Shown one piece after another: positions 1-13,259 of a stretch of 64,000 bases of DNA. A program made the position numbers and the translations under genes. Position 1 is the stretch's first letter. The number at the start of each line of letters is the position of its first letter. Location of the stretch: assembly GCF_043290135.1 (NCBI RefSeq), contig NW_027464604.1, positions 2,552,501-2,616,500 of the forward strand. Reading direction: 5' to 3'. The notes beneath the pieces are model-generated. The model did no database searches. It saw nothing but the letters and a program-made list of their open reading frames with translations, and was not told the origin of the DNA. This DNA comes from Rhipicephalus microplus (lineage: Eukaryota > Arthropoda > Arachnida > Ixodida > Ixodidae).

Positions 1-17
1 CAGTACAGAACGCTGTA

Positions 18-576
18 TATCGCTAAATGACATTGTTCTTTAAGGTTTCACGATGCTTGCATGCGCTTTAACGAGAATATCACAATATAGCAGTTTCGCA
101 CTTGTAACGGTAGAACACGCAGTATTTGGCTTGTTCATGCCGTTTTGTGTGCTTTCACAACATTTCACCTATCGCAGTTTAATACTCGCTATAAAACAAC
201 ACAATCTCGTTAGATGACGTCGTTTTTGGTAGTTTCACGACGCTACCTAGCTTAAACTAACCTAACCTAACCTAACCTTCGCACTTCTATCGTTAGAAAA
301 CGTTTTACTCCCAACTTTACAATGTTTTCTACAAGAATACGACGGTTTCATGCGCTTTCACATTAGATATCGTAGTTCCCGACTTGTAATGTTGAAAAAC
401 ACTACATCTCACTAAGTGACATTGTTTAATGCGGTTTTACGACGGTTGATATGTCAACCTAACCTAACATTCGCACTTGTATCTAAAGACGCTCAATTAC
501 ACTGTTTCGTTCACAATTACGATATTTGCTTGACCTCACAGTTTCTCACCAACATATTACAGTACAGAACGCTGTA
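18..576. repeat. Reference copy of the 559 bp higher-order repeat (S1-S2-S3)
   Basis: Three diverged versions of one monomer lie head to tail: S1 at 18-204 (187 bp), S2 at 205-406 (202 bp), S3 at 407-576 (170 bp). Each starts with a related motif (TCTCGCTAAATGACAT, TCTCGTTAGATGACGT, TCTCACTAAGTGACAT; the first copy has a T-to-A change). Each then has a GTTTCACGA- or GTTTTACGA-like box and later a TTCGCACTT box. S2 and S3 carry two to four CCTAA units at the same internal position, just before TTCGCACTT. A second anchor, GCAGTTTCG-like, recurs at about 90, 174, 277, 372, 468, 559 and 649, which suggests that each 187 bp monomer is an old dimer of about 93 bp. Confidence 0.85.
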
Positions 577-997
577 TCTCGCTAAATGACATCGTTCTTT
601 AAGGTTTCACGATACTTGCATGCGCTTTACCGAGAATGTCACAACATAGCAGTTTCGCACTTGTAACGGTACAACACGCAGTATTTGGCTTGTTCATGCC
701 GTTTTGTGTGCTTTCCCAATATTTCACCTATCGCAGTTTCGTACTCGCAATAAAACAACACTATCTCGTTAGATGACATCGTTTTTGGTGGTTTCACGAC
801 GCTACCTAGCTAACCGAACCTTCGCACTTCTATCGTTAGAAAACGTTTTATTCGCTACTTTACAATGTTTTCTACAAGATTACGACGGTTTCATGCGCTT
901 TCACAATAGATATCGCAGTTCCCGACTTGTAATGGTGAAAAACACAGCATCTCACTAAGTGACATTGTTTATAGCGGTTTTAGCGCGGTTCATATCT

Positions 998-1156
998 TAA
1001 CCTAACCTAACCTTACCTAACCCAACCTAACCTAACCTAACCTAACCTAACCTAACCTTACCTAACATACCCTAACCTAACCTAACCTAACCTAACCAAA
1101 CCTAACCTAACCTAACCTAACGTAACCTAACCTAACCTAACCTAACCTAACCTAAC
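998..1156 (-). repeat. TTAGG tract T1 (Sa class, 159 bp)
   Basis: CCTAA on the + strand. It carries the CCTTACCTAACATACCC marker and a CCAAACC interruption, follows tagcgcggttcatatc, and ends at gacgtttgcaagcgc. Confidence 0.95.
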
Positions 1157-1833
1157 GACGTTTGCAAGCGCTTTCACATTAGATATCGCAGTTCCCGACT
1201 TGTAAGGGTGAAAAACACTGCATCTCACTAAGTGACATTGTTTAATGCGGTTTTACGACGGTTCATATCTTAACCTAACCTAACATTCGCACTTGTATTA
1301 AAAACCCTCTATTACACTGTTTCGTTCACAATTAGGATATTTGCATAACCTCACAGTTTTTCACCAACTTATTGCAGTACAGAACGCTGTATCTCGCTAA
1401 ATGACATCGTTCTTTAAGGTTTCACGATGCTTGCATGCGCTTTAACGAGAATATCACAACATAGCAGTTTCGCACTTGTAACGGTACAACACGCAGTATT
1501 TGGCTTGTTCATGCCGTTTTGTGTGCTCTCACAACATTTCACCTATCGCAGTTTCGTACTCGCAATAAAACAACACTATCTCGTTAGACGACGTTGTTTT
1601 TGGTAGTTTCACGACGCTACCTAGCTTAAACTAACATAACTCAACCTAACATAACCTTCGCACTTCTATCGTTAGAAAACGTTTTACTCGCTACTTTACA
1701 TTGCTTTCTACAACATTACGACGGTTTCAAGCGCTTTAACATTAGATATCACAGTTAACAACTTGTAAAGGTGAAAAACACTGCATCTCACTAAGTGACA
1801 TTGTTTAATGCGGTTTTACGACGGTTCATACCT

Positions 1834-2386
1834 TAACCTAACGTAACCTAACCTAACCTAACCTAACCTTACCTAACCTAACCTAACCTAACCTAACCCA
1901 ACCCAACCCAACCTAACCTAACCTAACCTAACCTAAACTAACCTAACCCAACCTAACCTAACCTAACCTAACCCAACCTAACCCAACCCAACCCAACCTA
2001 TCCTAACCTAAGCTAACCTAACCTAACCTAACCAAACCTAACCTAACCTATCCTAACGTAACCTAACCTTACCTGACCTAACCTAACCTAACGTAACCTA
2101 ACCTTACCTGACCTAACCTAACCTAACCTAACCTAACCTAACCTAACCTAACCTAACCTAACCTAACCAAATTATCCTTACCTAACCTAACCTAACCTAA
2201 CGTAACCTAACCTAACCTAACCTAACGTAACCTAACCTAACCTAACGTAACCTAACCTAACCTAACCTAACCTAACCCAACCTAACCTAACCTAACCTAA
2301 CCTAACCCAACCTAACCTAATCTAACCTAACCTAACCTAACCTAACCAAACCTAACCTAACCTAACCTAACCTAACCTAACCTAAC
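1834..2386 (-). repeat. TTAGG tract T2 (L class, 553 bp)
   Basis: Shortest L tract. It has the CCAAATTATCCTTACC interruption near 2168, many CCCAA variants near 1900-2000, and no AACAACACCC block. Confidence 0.95.
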
Positions 2387-3602
2387 GACGGTTGCAAGCG
2401 CTTTCACATTAGCTATCGCAGTTCCCCACTTTTAATGGTGAAAAACACTGCATCTCACTAATTGACATTGTTTAATGCGGTTTTACGACGGTTCATATCT
2501 TAACCTAACCTAACATTCGCACTTGTATCTAAAAACGCTCTATTACACTGTTTTGTTCACAATTACGATATTTGCATAACCTCACAGTTTTTCACCAACT
2601 TATTGCAGTACAGAACGCTGTATCTCGCTAAATGACATTGTTCTTTAAGGTTTCACGATGCTTGCATGCGCTTTAACGAGAATATCACAATATAGCAGTT
2701 TCGCACTTGTAACGGTAGAACACGCAGTATTTGGCTTGTTCATGCCGTTTTGTGTGCTTTCACAACATTTCACCTATCGCAGTTTAATACTCGCTATAAA
2801 ACAACACTATCTCGTTAGATGACGTCGTTTTTGGTAGTTTCACGACGCTACCTAGCTTAAACTAACCTAACCTAACCTAACCTTCGCACTTCTATCGTTA
2901 GAAAACGTTTTACTCGCAACTTTACAATGTTTTCTACAAGAATACGACGGTTTCATGCGCTTTCACATTAGATATCGTAGTTCCCGACTTGTAATGTTGA
3001 AAAACACTACATCTCACTAAGTGACATTGTTTAATGCGGTTTTACGACGGTTGATATGTCAACCTAACCTAACATTCGCACTTGTATCTAAAGACGCTCA
3101 ATTACACTGTTTCGTTCACAATTACGATATTTGCTTGACCTCACAGTTTCTCACCAACTTATTACAGTACAGAACGCTGTATCTCGCTAAATGACATCGT
3201 TCTTTAAGGTTTCACGATACTTGCATGCGCTTTACCGAGAATGTCACAACATAGCAGTTTCGCACTTGTAACGGTACAACACGCAGTATTTGGCTTGTTC
3301 ATGCCGTTTTGTGTGCTTTCCCAATATTTCACCTATCGCAGTTTCGTACTCGCAATAAAACAACACTATCTCGTTAGATGACATCGTTTTTGGTGGTTTC
3401 ACGACGCTACCTAGCTAACCGAACCTTCGCACTTCTATCGTTAGAAAACGTTTTATTCGCTACTTTACAATGTTTTCTACAAGATTACGACGGTTTCATG
3501 CGCTTTCACATTAGATATCGCAGTTCCCGACTTGTAATGGTGAAAAACACAGCATCTCACTAAGTGACATTGTTTATAGCGGTTTTAGCGCGGTTCATAT
3601 CT

Positions 3603-3756
3603 TAACCTAACCTAACCTTATCTAACCCAACCTAACCTAACCTAACCTAACCTAACCTTACCTAACATACCCTAACCTAACCTAACCTAACCTAACCAAA
3701 CCTAACCTAACCTAACCTAACGTAACCTAACCTAACCTAACCTAACCTAACCTAAC
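3603..3756 (-). repeat. TTAGG tract T3 (Sa class, 154 bp)
   Basis: Copy of T1 with a private CCTTATCTAACCC change near its start. Confidence 0.95.
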
Positions 3757-4434
3757 GACGTTTGCAAGCGCTTTCACATTAGATATCGCAGTTCCCGACT
3801 TGTAATGGTGAAAAACACTGCATCTCACTAAGTGACATTGTTTAATGCGGTTTTACGACGGTTCATATCTTAACCTAACCTAACATTCGCACTTGTATTA
3901 AAAAACGCTCTATTACACTGTTTCGTTCACAATTAGGATATTTGCATAACCTCACAGTTTTTCACCAACTTATTGCAGTACAGAACGCTGTATCTCGCTA
4001 AATGACATCGTTCTTTAAGGTTTCACGATGCTTGCATGCGCTTTAACGAGAATATCACAACATAGCAGTTTCGCACTTGTAACGGTACAACACGCAGTAT
4101 TTGGCTTGTTCATGCCGTTTTGTGTGCTCTCACAACATTTCACCTATCGCAGTTTCGTACTCGCAATAAAACAACACTATCTCGTTAGACGACGTTGTTT
4201 TTGGTAGTTTCACGACGCTACCTAGCTTAAACTAACATAACTCAACCTAACATAACCTTCGCACTTCTATCGTTAGAAAACGTTTTACTCGCTACTTTAC
4301 ATTGCTTTCTACAACATTACGACGGTTTCAAGCGCTTTAACATTAGATATCACAGTTCCCAACTTGTAAAGGTGAAAAACACTGCATCTCACTAAGTGAC
4401 ATTGTTTAATGCGGTTTTACGACGGTTCATACCT

Positions 4435-5052
4435 TAACCTAACGTAACCTAACCTAACCTAACCTAACCTAACCCAACCCAACCCAACCTAACCTAACCT
4501 AACCTAACCTAAACTAACCTAACCCAACCTAACCTAACCTAACCTAACCCAACCTAACCCAACCCAACCCAACCTATCCTAACCTAAGCTAACCTAACCT
4601 AACCTAACCAAACCTAACCTAACCTAACTTAACCTAACCTAACGTAACCTAACCTAACCTAACCTATCCTAACGTAACCTAACCTTACCTGACCTAACCT
4701 AACCTAACGTAACCTAACCTAACCTAACGTAACCTAACCTAACCTAACCTAACGTAACCTAACCTAACCTAACCCAACCTAACCCAACCTAACCTAACCT
4801 AACCTAACCTTACCTAACCTAACCAAATTATCCTTACCTAACCTAACCTAACCTAACGTAACCTAACCTAACCTAACCTAACGTAACCTAACCTAACCTA
4901 ACGTAACCTAACCTAACCTAACCTAACCTAACCCAACCTAACCTAACCTAACCTAACCTAACCCAACCTAACCTAATCTAACCTAACCTAACCTAACCTA
5001 ACCTAACCAAACCTAACCTAACCTAACCTAACCTAACCTAACCTAACCTAAC
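4435..5052 (-). repeat. TTAGG tract T4 (L class, 618 bp)
   Basis: Left-hand L subfamily. The AAATTATCCTTA interruption lies near 4826, with CCTAACTTAACC and CCTTACCTGACC markers upstream of it. Confidence 0.95.
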
Positions 5053-5271
5053 GACGGTTGCAAGCGCTTTCACATTAGCTATCGCAGTTCCCCACTTTTA
5101 ATGGTGAAAAACACTGCATCTCACTAATTGACATTGTTTAATGCGGTTTTACGACGGTTCATATCTTAACCTAACCTAACATTCGCACTTGTATCTAAAA
5201 ACGCTCTATTACACTGTTTTGTTCACAATTACGATATTTGCATAACCTCACAGTTTTTCACCAACTTATTG

Positions 5272-7715
5272 CAGTACAGAACGCTGTATCTCGCTAAATG
5301 ACATTGTTCTTTAAGGTTTCACGATGCTTGCATGCGCTTTAACGAGAATATCACAATATAGCAGTTTCGCACTTGTAACGGTAGAACACGCAGTATTTGG
5401 CTTGTTCATGCCGTTTTGTGTGCTTTCACAACATTTCACCTATCGCAGTTTAATACTCGCTATAAAACAACACTATCTCGTTAGATGACGTCGTTTTTGG
5501 TAGTTTCACGACGCTACCCAGCTTAAACTAACCTAACCTAACCTAACCTTCGCACTTCTATCGTTAGAAAACGTTTTACTCGCAACTTTACAATGTTTTC
5601 TACAAGATTACGACGGTTTCATGCGCTTTCACATTAGATATCGTAGTTCCCGACTTGTAATGTTGAAAAACACTACATCTCACTAAGTGACATTGTTTAA
5701 TGCGGTTTTACGACGGTTGATATATCAACCTAACCTAACATTCGCACTTGTATCTAAAGACGCTCAATTACACTGTTTCGTTCACAATTACGATATTTGC
5801 TTGACCTCACAGTTTCTCACCAACTTATTACAGTAAAGAACGCTGTATCTCGCTAAATGACATCGTTCTTTAAGGTTTCACGATACTTGCATGCGCTTTA
5901 CCGAGAATGTCACAACATAGCAGTTTCGCACTTGTAACGGTACAACACGCAGTATTTGGCTTGCTCATGCCGTTTTGTGTGCTTTCACAACATTTTACCT
6001 ATCGCAGTTTCGTACTCGCAATAAAACAACACTATCTCGTTAGATGACGTCGTTTTTGGTGGTTTCACGACGCTACGTAGCTTAAACTAACATAACTCAA
6101 CCTAACATCACCTTCGCACTTCTATCGTTAGAAAACGTTTTACTCGCTACTTTACATTGCTTTCTACAACATTACGACGGTTTCATGCGCTTTCACATTA
6201 GATATCGTAGTTCCCGACTTGTAATGTTGAAAAACACTACATCTCACTAAGTGACATTGTTTAATGCGGTTTTACGACGGTTGATATGTCAACCTAACCT
6301 AACATTCGCACTTGTATCTAAAGACGCTCAATTACACTGTTTCGTTCACAATTACGATATTTGCTTGACCTCACAGTTTCTCACCAACTTATTACAGTAA
6401 AGAACGCTGTATCTCGCTAAATGACATCGTTCTTTAAGGTTTCACGATACTTGCATGCGCTTTACCGAGAATGTCACAACATAGCAGTTTCGCACTTGTA
6501 ACGGTACAACACGCAGTATTTGGCTTGCTCATGCCGTTTTGTGTGCTTTCACAACATTTTACCTATCGCAGTTTCGTACTCGCAATAAAACAACACTATC
6601 TCGTTAGATGACGTCGTTTTTGGTGGTTTCACGACGCTACGTAGCTTAAACTAACATAACTCAACCTAACATCACCTTCGCACTTCTATCGTTAGAAAAC
6701 GTTTTACTCGCTACTTTACATTGCTTTCTACAACATTACGACGGTTTCAAGCGCTTTAACATTAGATATCACAGTTCCCAACTTGTAAAGGTGAAAAACA
6801 CTGCATCTCACTAAGTGACATTGTTTAATGCGGTTTTACGACGGTTCATACCTTAACCTAACGTAACCTAACCTAACCTAACCTAACCTTACCTAACCTA
6901 ACCTAACCTAACCCAACCCAACCCAACCTAACCTAACCTAACCTAACCTAAACTAACCTAACCCAACCTAACCTAACCTAACCTAACCCAACCTAACCCA
7001 ACCCAACCCAACCTATCCTAACCTAAGCTAACCTAACCTAACCTAACCAAACCTAACCTAACCTAACTTAACCTAACCTAACGTAACCTAACCTAACCTA
7101 ACCTATCCTAACGTAACCTAACCTTACCTGACCTAACCTAACCTAACGTAACCTAACCTAACCTAACCTAACCTAACCTAACCTAACGTAACCTAACCTA
7201 ACCTAACCCAACCTAACCCAACCTAACCCAACCTAACCTAACCTAACCTAACCTTACCTAACCTAACCAAATTATCCTTACCTAACCTAACCTAACCTAA
7301 CGTAACCTAACCTAACCTAACCTAACGTAACCTAACCTAACCTAACGTAACCTAACCTAACCTAACCTAACCTAACCAAACCTAACCTAACCTAACCTAA
7401 CCTAACCCAACCTAACCTAATCTAACCTAACCTAACCTAACCTAACCTAACCAAACCTAACCTAACCTAACCTAACCTAACCTAACCTAACCTAACGACG
7501 GTTGCAAGCGCTTTCACATTAGCTATCGCAGTTCCCCACTTTTAATGGTGAAAAACACTGCATCTCACTAATTGACATTGTTTAATGCGGTTTTACGACG
7601 GTTCATATCTTAACCTAACCTAACATTCGCACTTGTATCTAAAAACGCTCTATTACACTGTTTTGTTCACAATTACGATATTTGCATAACCTCACAGTTT
7701 TTCACCAACTTATTG
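5272..7715. repeat. Satellite with internal 564 bp tandem duplication, plus tract T5
   Basis: The block 5053-6853 is 1,801 bp (112 bp plus three repeat units) and leads into L tract T5. Within it, 5617-6180 and 6181-6744 are a nearly perfect tandem duplication of one whole higher-order repeat. Both copies carry the rare aacatcacc variant, where most copies have aacataacc. The matching interval of the next 5.1 kb copy has only two units, so the extra unit is probably a recent unequal exchange. Confidence 0.85.
6854..7496 (-). repeat. TTAGG tract T5 (L class, 643 bp)
   Basis: Longest tract in the window. Left-hand L subfamily; the extra length is mainly additional CCTAA and CCCAA units between the TGACC marker and the AAATTATCC interruption near 7268. 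Confidence 0.95.
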
Positions 7716-8712
7716 CAGTACAGAACGCTGTATCTCGCTAAATGACATTGTTCTTTAAGGTTTCACGATGCTTGCATGCGCTTTAACGAGAATATCACAA
7801 TATAGCAGTTTCGCACTTGTAACGGTAGAACACGCAGTATTTGGCTTGTTCATGCCGTTTTGTGTGCTTTCACAACATTTCACCTATCGCAGTTTAATAC
7901 TCGCTATAAAACAACACTATCTCGTTAGATGACGTCGTTTTTGGTAGTTTCACGACGCTACCTAGCTTAAACTAACCTAACCTAACCTAACCTTCGCACT
8001 TCTATCGTTAGAAAACGTTTTACTCGCAACTTTACAATGTTTTCTACAAGAATACGACGGTTTCATGCGCTTTCACATTAGATATCGTAGTTCCCGACTT
8101 GTAATGTTGAAAAACACTACATCTCACTAAGTGACATTGTTTAATGCGGTTTTACGACGGTTGATATGTCAACCTAACCTAACATTCGCACTTGTATCTA
8201 AAGACGCTCAATTACACTGTTTCGTTCACAATTACGATATTTGCTTGACCTCACAGTTTCTCACCAACTTATTACAGTACAGAACGCTGTATCTCGCTAA
8301 ATGACATCGTTCTTTAAGGTTTCACGATACTTGCATGCGCTTTACCGAGAATGTCACAACATAGCAGTTTCGCACTTGTAACGGTACAACACGCAGTATT
8401 TGGCTTGTTCATGCCGTTTTATGTGCTTTCCCAATATTTCACCTATCGCAGTTTCGTACTCGCAATAAAACAACACTATCTCGTTAGATGACATCGTTTT
8501 TGGTGGTTTCACGACGCTACCTAGCTAACCGAACCTTCGCACTTCTATCGTTAGAAAACGTTTTATTCGCTACTTTACAATGTTTTCTACAAGATTACGA
8601 CGGTTTCATGCGCTTTCACATTAGATATCGCAGTTCCCGACTTGTAATGGTGAAAAACACAGCATCTCACTAAGTGACATTGTTTATAGCGGTTTTAGCG
8701 CGGTTCATATCT

Positions 8713-8871
8713 TAACCTAACCTAACCTTACCTAACCCAACCTAACCTAACCTAACCTAACCTAACCTAACCTTACCTAACATACCCTAACCTAACCTAA
8801 CCTAACCTAACCAAACCTAACCTAACCTAACCTAACGTAACCTAACCTAACCTAACCTAACCTAACCTAAC
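8713..8871 (-). repeat. TTAGG tract T6 (Sa class, 159 bp)
   Basis: 5,110 bp copy of T3; it has CCTTACC where T3 has CCTTATC. Confidence 0.95.
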
Positions 8872-9549
8872 GACGTTTGCAAGCGCTTTCACATTAGATA
8901 TCGCAGTTCCCGACTTGTAATGGTGAAAAACACTGCATCTCACTAAGTGACATTGTTTAATGCGGTTTTACGACGGTTCATATCTTAACCTAACCTAACA
9001 TTCGCACTTGTATTAAAAAACGCTCTATTACACAGTTTCGTTCACAATTAGGATATTTGCATAACCTCACAGTTTTTCACCAACTTATTGCAGTACAGAA
9101 CGCTGTATCTCGCTAAATGACATCGTTCTTTAAGGTTTCACGATGCTTGCATGCGCTTTAACGAGAATATCACAACATAGCAGTTTCGCACTTGTAACGG
9201 TACAACACGCAGTATTTGGCTTGTTCATGCCGTTTTGTGTGCTCTCACAACATTTCACCTATCGCAGTTTCCTACTCGCAATAAAACAACACTATCTCGT
9301 TAGACGACGTTGTTTTTGGTAGTTTCACGACGCTACCTAGCTTAAACTAACATAACTCAACCTAACATAACCTTCGCACTTCTATCGTTAGAAAACGTTT
9401 TACTCGCTACTTTACATTGCTTTCTACAACATTACGACGGTTTCAAGCGCTTTAACATTAGATATCACAGTTCCCAACTTGTAAAGGTGAAAAACACTGC
9501 ATCTCACTAAGTGACATTGTTTAATGCGGTTTTACGACGGTTCATACCT

Positions 9550-10162
9550 TAACCTAACGTAACCTAACCTAACCTAACCTAACCCAACCCAACCCAACCT
9601 AACCTAACCTAACCTAACCTAAACTAATCTAACCCAACCTAACCTAACCTAACCTAACCCAACCTAACCCAACCCAACCCAACCTATCCTAACCTAAGCT
9701 AACCTAACCTAACCTAACCAAACCTAACCTAACCTAACTTAACCTAACCTAACGTAACCTAACCTAACCTAACCTATCCTAACGTAACCTAACCTTACCT
9801 GACCTAACCTAACCTAACGTAACCTAACCTAACCTAACGTAACCTAACCTAACCTAACCTAACGTAACCTAACCTAACCTAACCCAACCTAACCCAACCT
9901 AACCTAACCTAACCTAACCTTACCTAACCTAACCAAATTATCCTTACCTAACCTAACCTAACCTAACGTAACCTAACCTAACCTAACCTAACGTAACCTA
10001 ACCTAACCTAACGTAACCTAACCTAACCCAACCTAACCTAACCCAACCTAACCTAACCTAACCTAACCTAACCCAACCTAACCTAATCTAACCTAACCTA
10101 ACCTAACCTAACCTAACCAAACCTAACCTAACCTAACCTAACCTAACCTAACCTATCCTAAC
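9550..10162 (-). repeat. TTAGG tract T7 (L class, 613 bp)
   Basis: Copy of T4 with a private CCTATCCTAACGACGG end and an AAACTAATCTAACCC variant near its start. Confidence 0.95.
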
Positions 10163-10381
10163 GACGGTTGCAAGCGCTTTCACATTAGCTATCGCAGTTC
10201 CCCACTTTTAATGGTGAAAAACACTGCATCTCACTAATTGACATTGTTTAATGCGGTTTTACGACGGTTCATATCTTAACCTAACCTAACATTCGCACTT
10301 GTATCTAAAAACGCTCTATTACACTGTTTTGTTCACAATTACGATATTTGCATAACCTCACAGTTTTTCACCAACTTATTG

Positions 10382-12022
10382 CAGTACAGAACGCTGTATC
10401 TCGCTAAATGACATTGTTCTTTAAGGTTTCACGATGCTTGCATGCGCTTTAACGAGAATATCACAATATAGCAGTTTCGCACTTGTAACGGTAGAACACG
10501 CAGTATTTGGCTTGTTCATGCCGTTTTGTGTGCTTTCACAACATTTCACCTATCGCAGTGTAATACTCGCTATAAAACAACACTATCTCGTTAGATGACG
10601 TCGTTTTTGGTAGTTTCACGACGCTACCCAGCTTAAACTAGCCTAACCTAACCTAACCTTCGCACTTCTATCGTTAGAAAACGTTTTACTCGCAACTTTA
10701 CAATGTTTTCTACAAGATTACGACGGTTTCATGCGCTTTCACATTAGATATCGTAGTTCCCGACTTGTAATGTTGAAAAACACTACATCTCACTAAGTGA
10801 CATTGTTTAATGCGGTTTTACGACGGTTGATATATCAACCTAACCTAACATTCGCACTTGTATCTAAAGACGCTCAATTACACTGTTTCGTTCACAATTA
10901 CGATATTTGCTTGACCTCACAGTTTCTCACCAACTTATTACAGTAAAGAACGCTGTATCTCGCTAAATGACATCGTTCTTTAAGGTTTCACGATACTTGC
11001 ATGCGCTTTACCGAGAATGTCACAACATAGCAGTTTCGCACTTGTAACGGTACAACACGCAGTATTTGGCTTGCTCATGCCGTTTTGTGTGCTTTCACAG
11101 CATTTTACCTATCGCAGTTTCGTACTCGCAATAAAACAACACTATCTCGTTAGATGACGTCGTTTTTGGTGGTTTCACGACGCTACGTAGCTTAAACTAA
11201 CATAACTAAACCTAACATAACCTTCGCACTTCTATCGTTAGAAAACGTTTTACTCGCTACTTTATATTGCTTTCTACAACATTACGACGGTTTCAAGCGC
11301 TTTCACATTAGATATCACAGTTCCCAACTTGTAAAGGTGAAAAACACTGCATCTCACTAAGTGACATTGTTTAATGTGGTTTTACGACGGTTCATACCTT
11401 AACCTAACGTAACCTAACCTAACCTAACCTAACCTTACCTAACCTAACCTAACCTAACCCAACCCAATCCAACCTAACCTAACCTAACCTAACCTAAACT
11501 AACGTAACCCAACCTAACCTAACCTAACCTAACCTAACCCAACCTAACCCAACCCAACCCAACCTAACCTAACCTAAGCTAACCTAACCTAACCTAACCA
11601 AACCTAACCTAACCTAACTTAACCTAACCTAACGTAACCTAACCTAACCTAACCTATTCTAACGTAACCTAACCTTACCTGACCTAACCTAACCTAACGT
11701 AACCTAACCTAACCTAACATAACCTAACGTAACCTAACCTAACCTAACCTAACGTAACCTAACCTAACCTAACCCAACCTAACCCAACCCAACCCAACAA
11801 CACCCAACCCAACCTAACCTAAGCTAACCTAACCTTACCTAACCTAACCAAATTATCCTTACCTAACCTAACCTAACCTAACGTAACCTAACCTAACCTA
11901 ACCTAACCTAACCTAACCTAACCCAACTCAACCCAACCTAACCTAATCTAACCTAACCTAACCTAACCTAACCTAACCAAACCTAACCTAACCTAACCTA
12001 ACCTAACCTAACCTAACCTAAC
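10382..12022. repeat. Transition between the two L-tract subfamilies
   Basis: The satellite part (continuing to 11399) belongs to a block of 112 bp plus two units. Tract T8 at 11400-12022 is the first in the window to carry the CCCAACAACACCCAACCC interruption. From here rightward every L tract has this or its CAATAACACCC variant. Confidence 0.75.
11400..12022 (-). repeat. TTAGG tract T8 (L class, 623 bp)
   Basis: First tract with the CCCAACAACACCCAACCC interruption (near 11795), followed by a private CCTAAGCTAACC variant. Confidence 0.95.
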
Positions 12023-13259
12023 GACGGTTGCAAGCGCTTTCACATTAGATATCGCAGTTCCCCACTTTTAATGGTGAAAAACACTGCATCTCACTAATTG
12101 ACATTGTTTAATGCGGTTTTACGACGGTTCATATCTTAACCTAACCTAACATTCGCACTTGTATCTAAAAACGCTCTATTACACTGTTTTGTTCACAATT
12201 ACGATATTTGCATAACCTCACAGTTTTTCACCAACTTATTGCAGTACAGAACGCTGTATCTCGCTAAACGACATTGTTCTTTAAGGTTTCACGATGCTTG
12301 CATGCGCTTTAACGAGAATATCACAATATAGCAGTTTCGCACTTGTAACGGTAGAACACGCAGTATTTGGCTTGTTCATTCCGTTTTGTGTGCTTTCACA
12401 ACATTTCACCTATCGCAGTTTATTACTCGCAATAAAACAACACTATCTCGTTAGATGACGTCGTTTTTGGTAGTTTCACGACGCTACCTAGCTTAACCTA
12501 ACCTAACCTAACCTAACCTTCGCACTTCTATCGTTAGAAAACGTTGTATTCGCAACTTTACAATGTTTTCTACAAGATTACGACGGTTTCATGCGCTTTC
12601 ACATTAGATATCGTAGTTCCCGACTTGTAATGTTGAAAAACACTACATCTCACTAAGTGACATTGTTTAATGCGCTTTTACGACGGTTGATATGTCAACC
12701 TAACCAAACATTCGCACTTGTATCTAAAGACGCTCAATTACACTGTTTCGTTCACAATTACGATATTTGCTAGACCTCACAGTTTCTCACCAACTTATTA
12801 CAGTACAGAACGCTGTATCTCGCTAAATGACATCGTTCTTTAAGGTTTCACGATACTTGCATGCGCTTTACCGAGAATGTCACAACATAGCAGTTTCGCA
12901 CTTGTAACGGTACAACACGCAGTATTTGGCTTGTTCATGCCGTTTTGTGTGCTTTCACAACATTTTACCTATCGCAGTTTCGTACTCGCAATAAAACAAC
13001 ATTATCTCGTTAGATGACGTCGTTTTTGGTGGTTTCACGACGCTACCTAGCTTAAACTAACATAACTCAACCTAACATAACCTTCGCACTTCTATCGTTA
13101 GAAAACGTTTTACTCGCTACTTTACATTGCTTTCTACAACTTTACGACGGTTTCAAGCGCTTTCACATTAGATATCGCAGTTCCCAACTTGTAAAGGTGA
13201 AAAACACTGCATCTCACTAAGTGACATTGTTTAATGCGGTTTTACGACGGTTCATACCT

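Larger units (their letters stand above)
1..2605. repeat. 2.6 kb repeat, copy 1
   Basis: Satellite, tract T1 (Sa class), one 559 bp unit, tract T2 (L class), satellite. The next copy starts at 2606 with the same cagtacagaacg box. T1 to T3 and the marker sequence at 773 to 3378 are both offset by 2,605 bp. The copy differs from copy 2 mainly by point changes and by CCTAA tract length. Confidence 0.85.
2606..5271. repeat. 2.6 kb repeat, copy 2 (first half of a 5.1 kb repeat)
   Basis: Same order as copy 1, with a longer L tract (T4, 618 bp against 553 bp in T2). Together with 5272-7715 it forms a 5,110 bp unit that starts again at 7716: T3 to T6 is offset by 5,110 bp and T4 to T7 by about 5,115 bp. 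Confidence 0.8.
7716..10381. repeat. 2.67 kb repeat, copy 3 (same length as 2606-5271)
   Basis: It contains satellite, T6 (Sa), one 559 bp unit, T7 (L), and satellite, in the same order and with the same 2,666 bp length as 2606-5271. It is the last member of the left-hand subfamily, whose L tracts lack the AACAACACCC interruption. Confidence 0.8.

Noticed and set aside
90..112. CENP-B-box-like TTCG...CGG in the satellite (ttcgcacttgtaacggt)
   Set aside because: The gap between TTCG and CGG is 9 bases rather than the 7 of the consensus, and the final G is missing.
773..958. A 61-residue frame (starts MTSFLVVSRR) repeated almost unchanged at 12 places (773, 3378, 8488, 20744, 22678, 28389, 34241, 39922, 43354, 47088, 57725, 62301)
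   Set aside because: It is a reading of the shortened S2 satellite variant plus the start of S3; ordinary S2 copies have an in-frame TAA. Identity reflects repeat homogenisation. There is no domain, signal or upstream context suggesting a gene.
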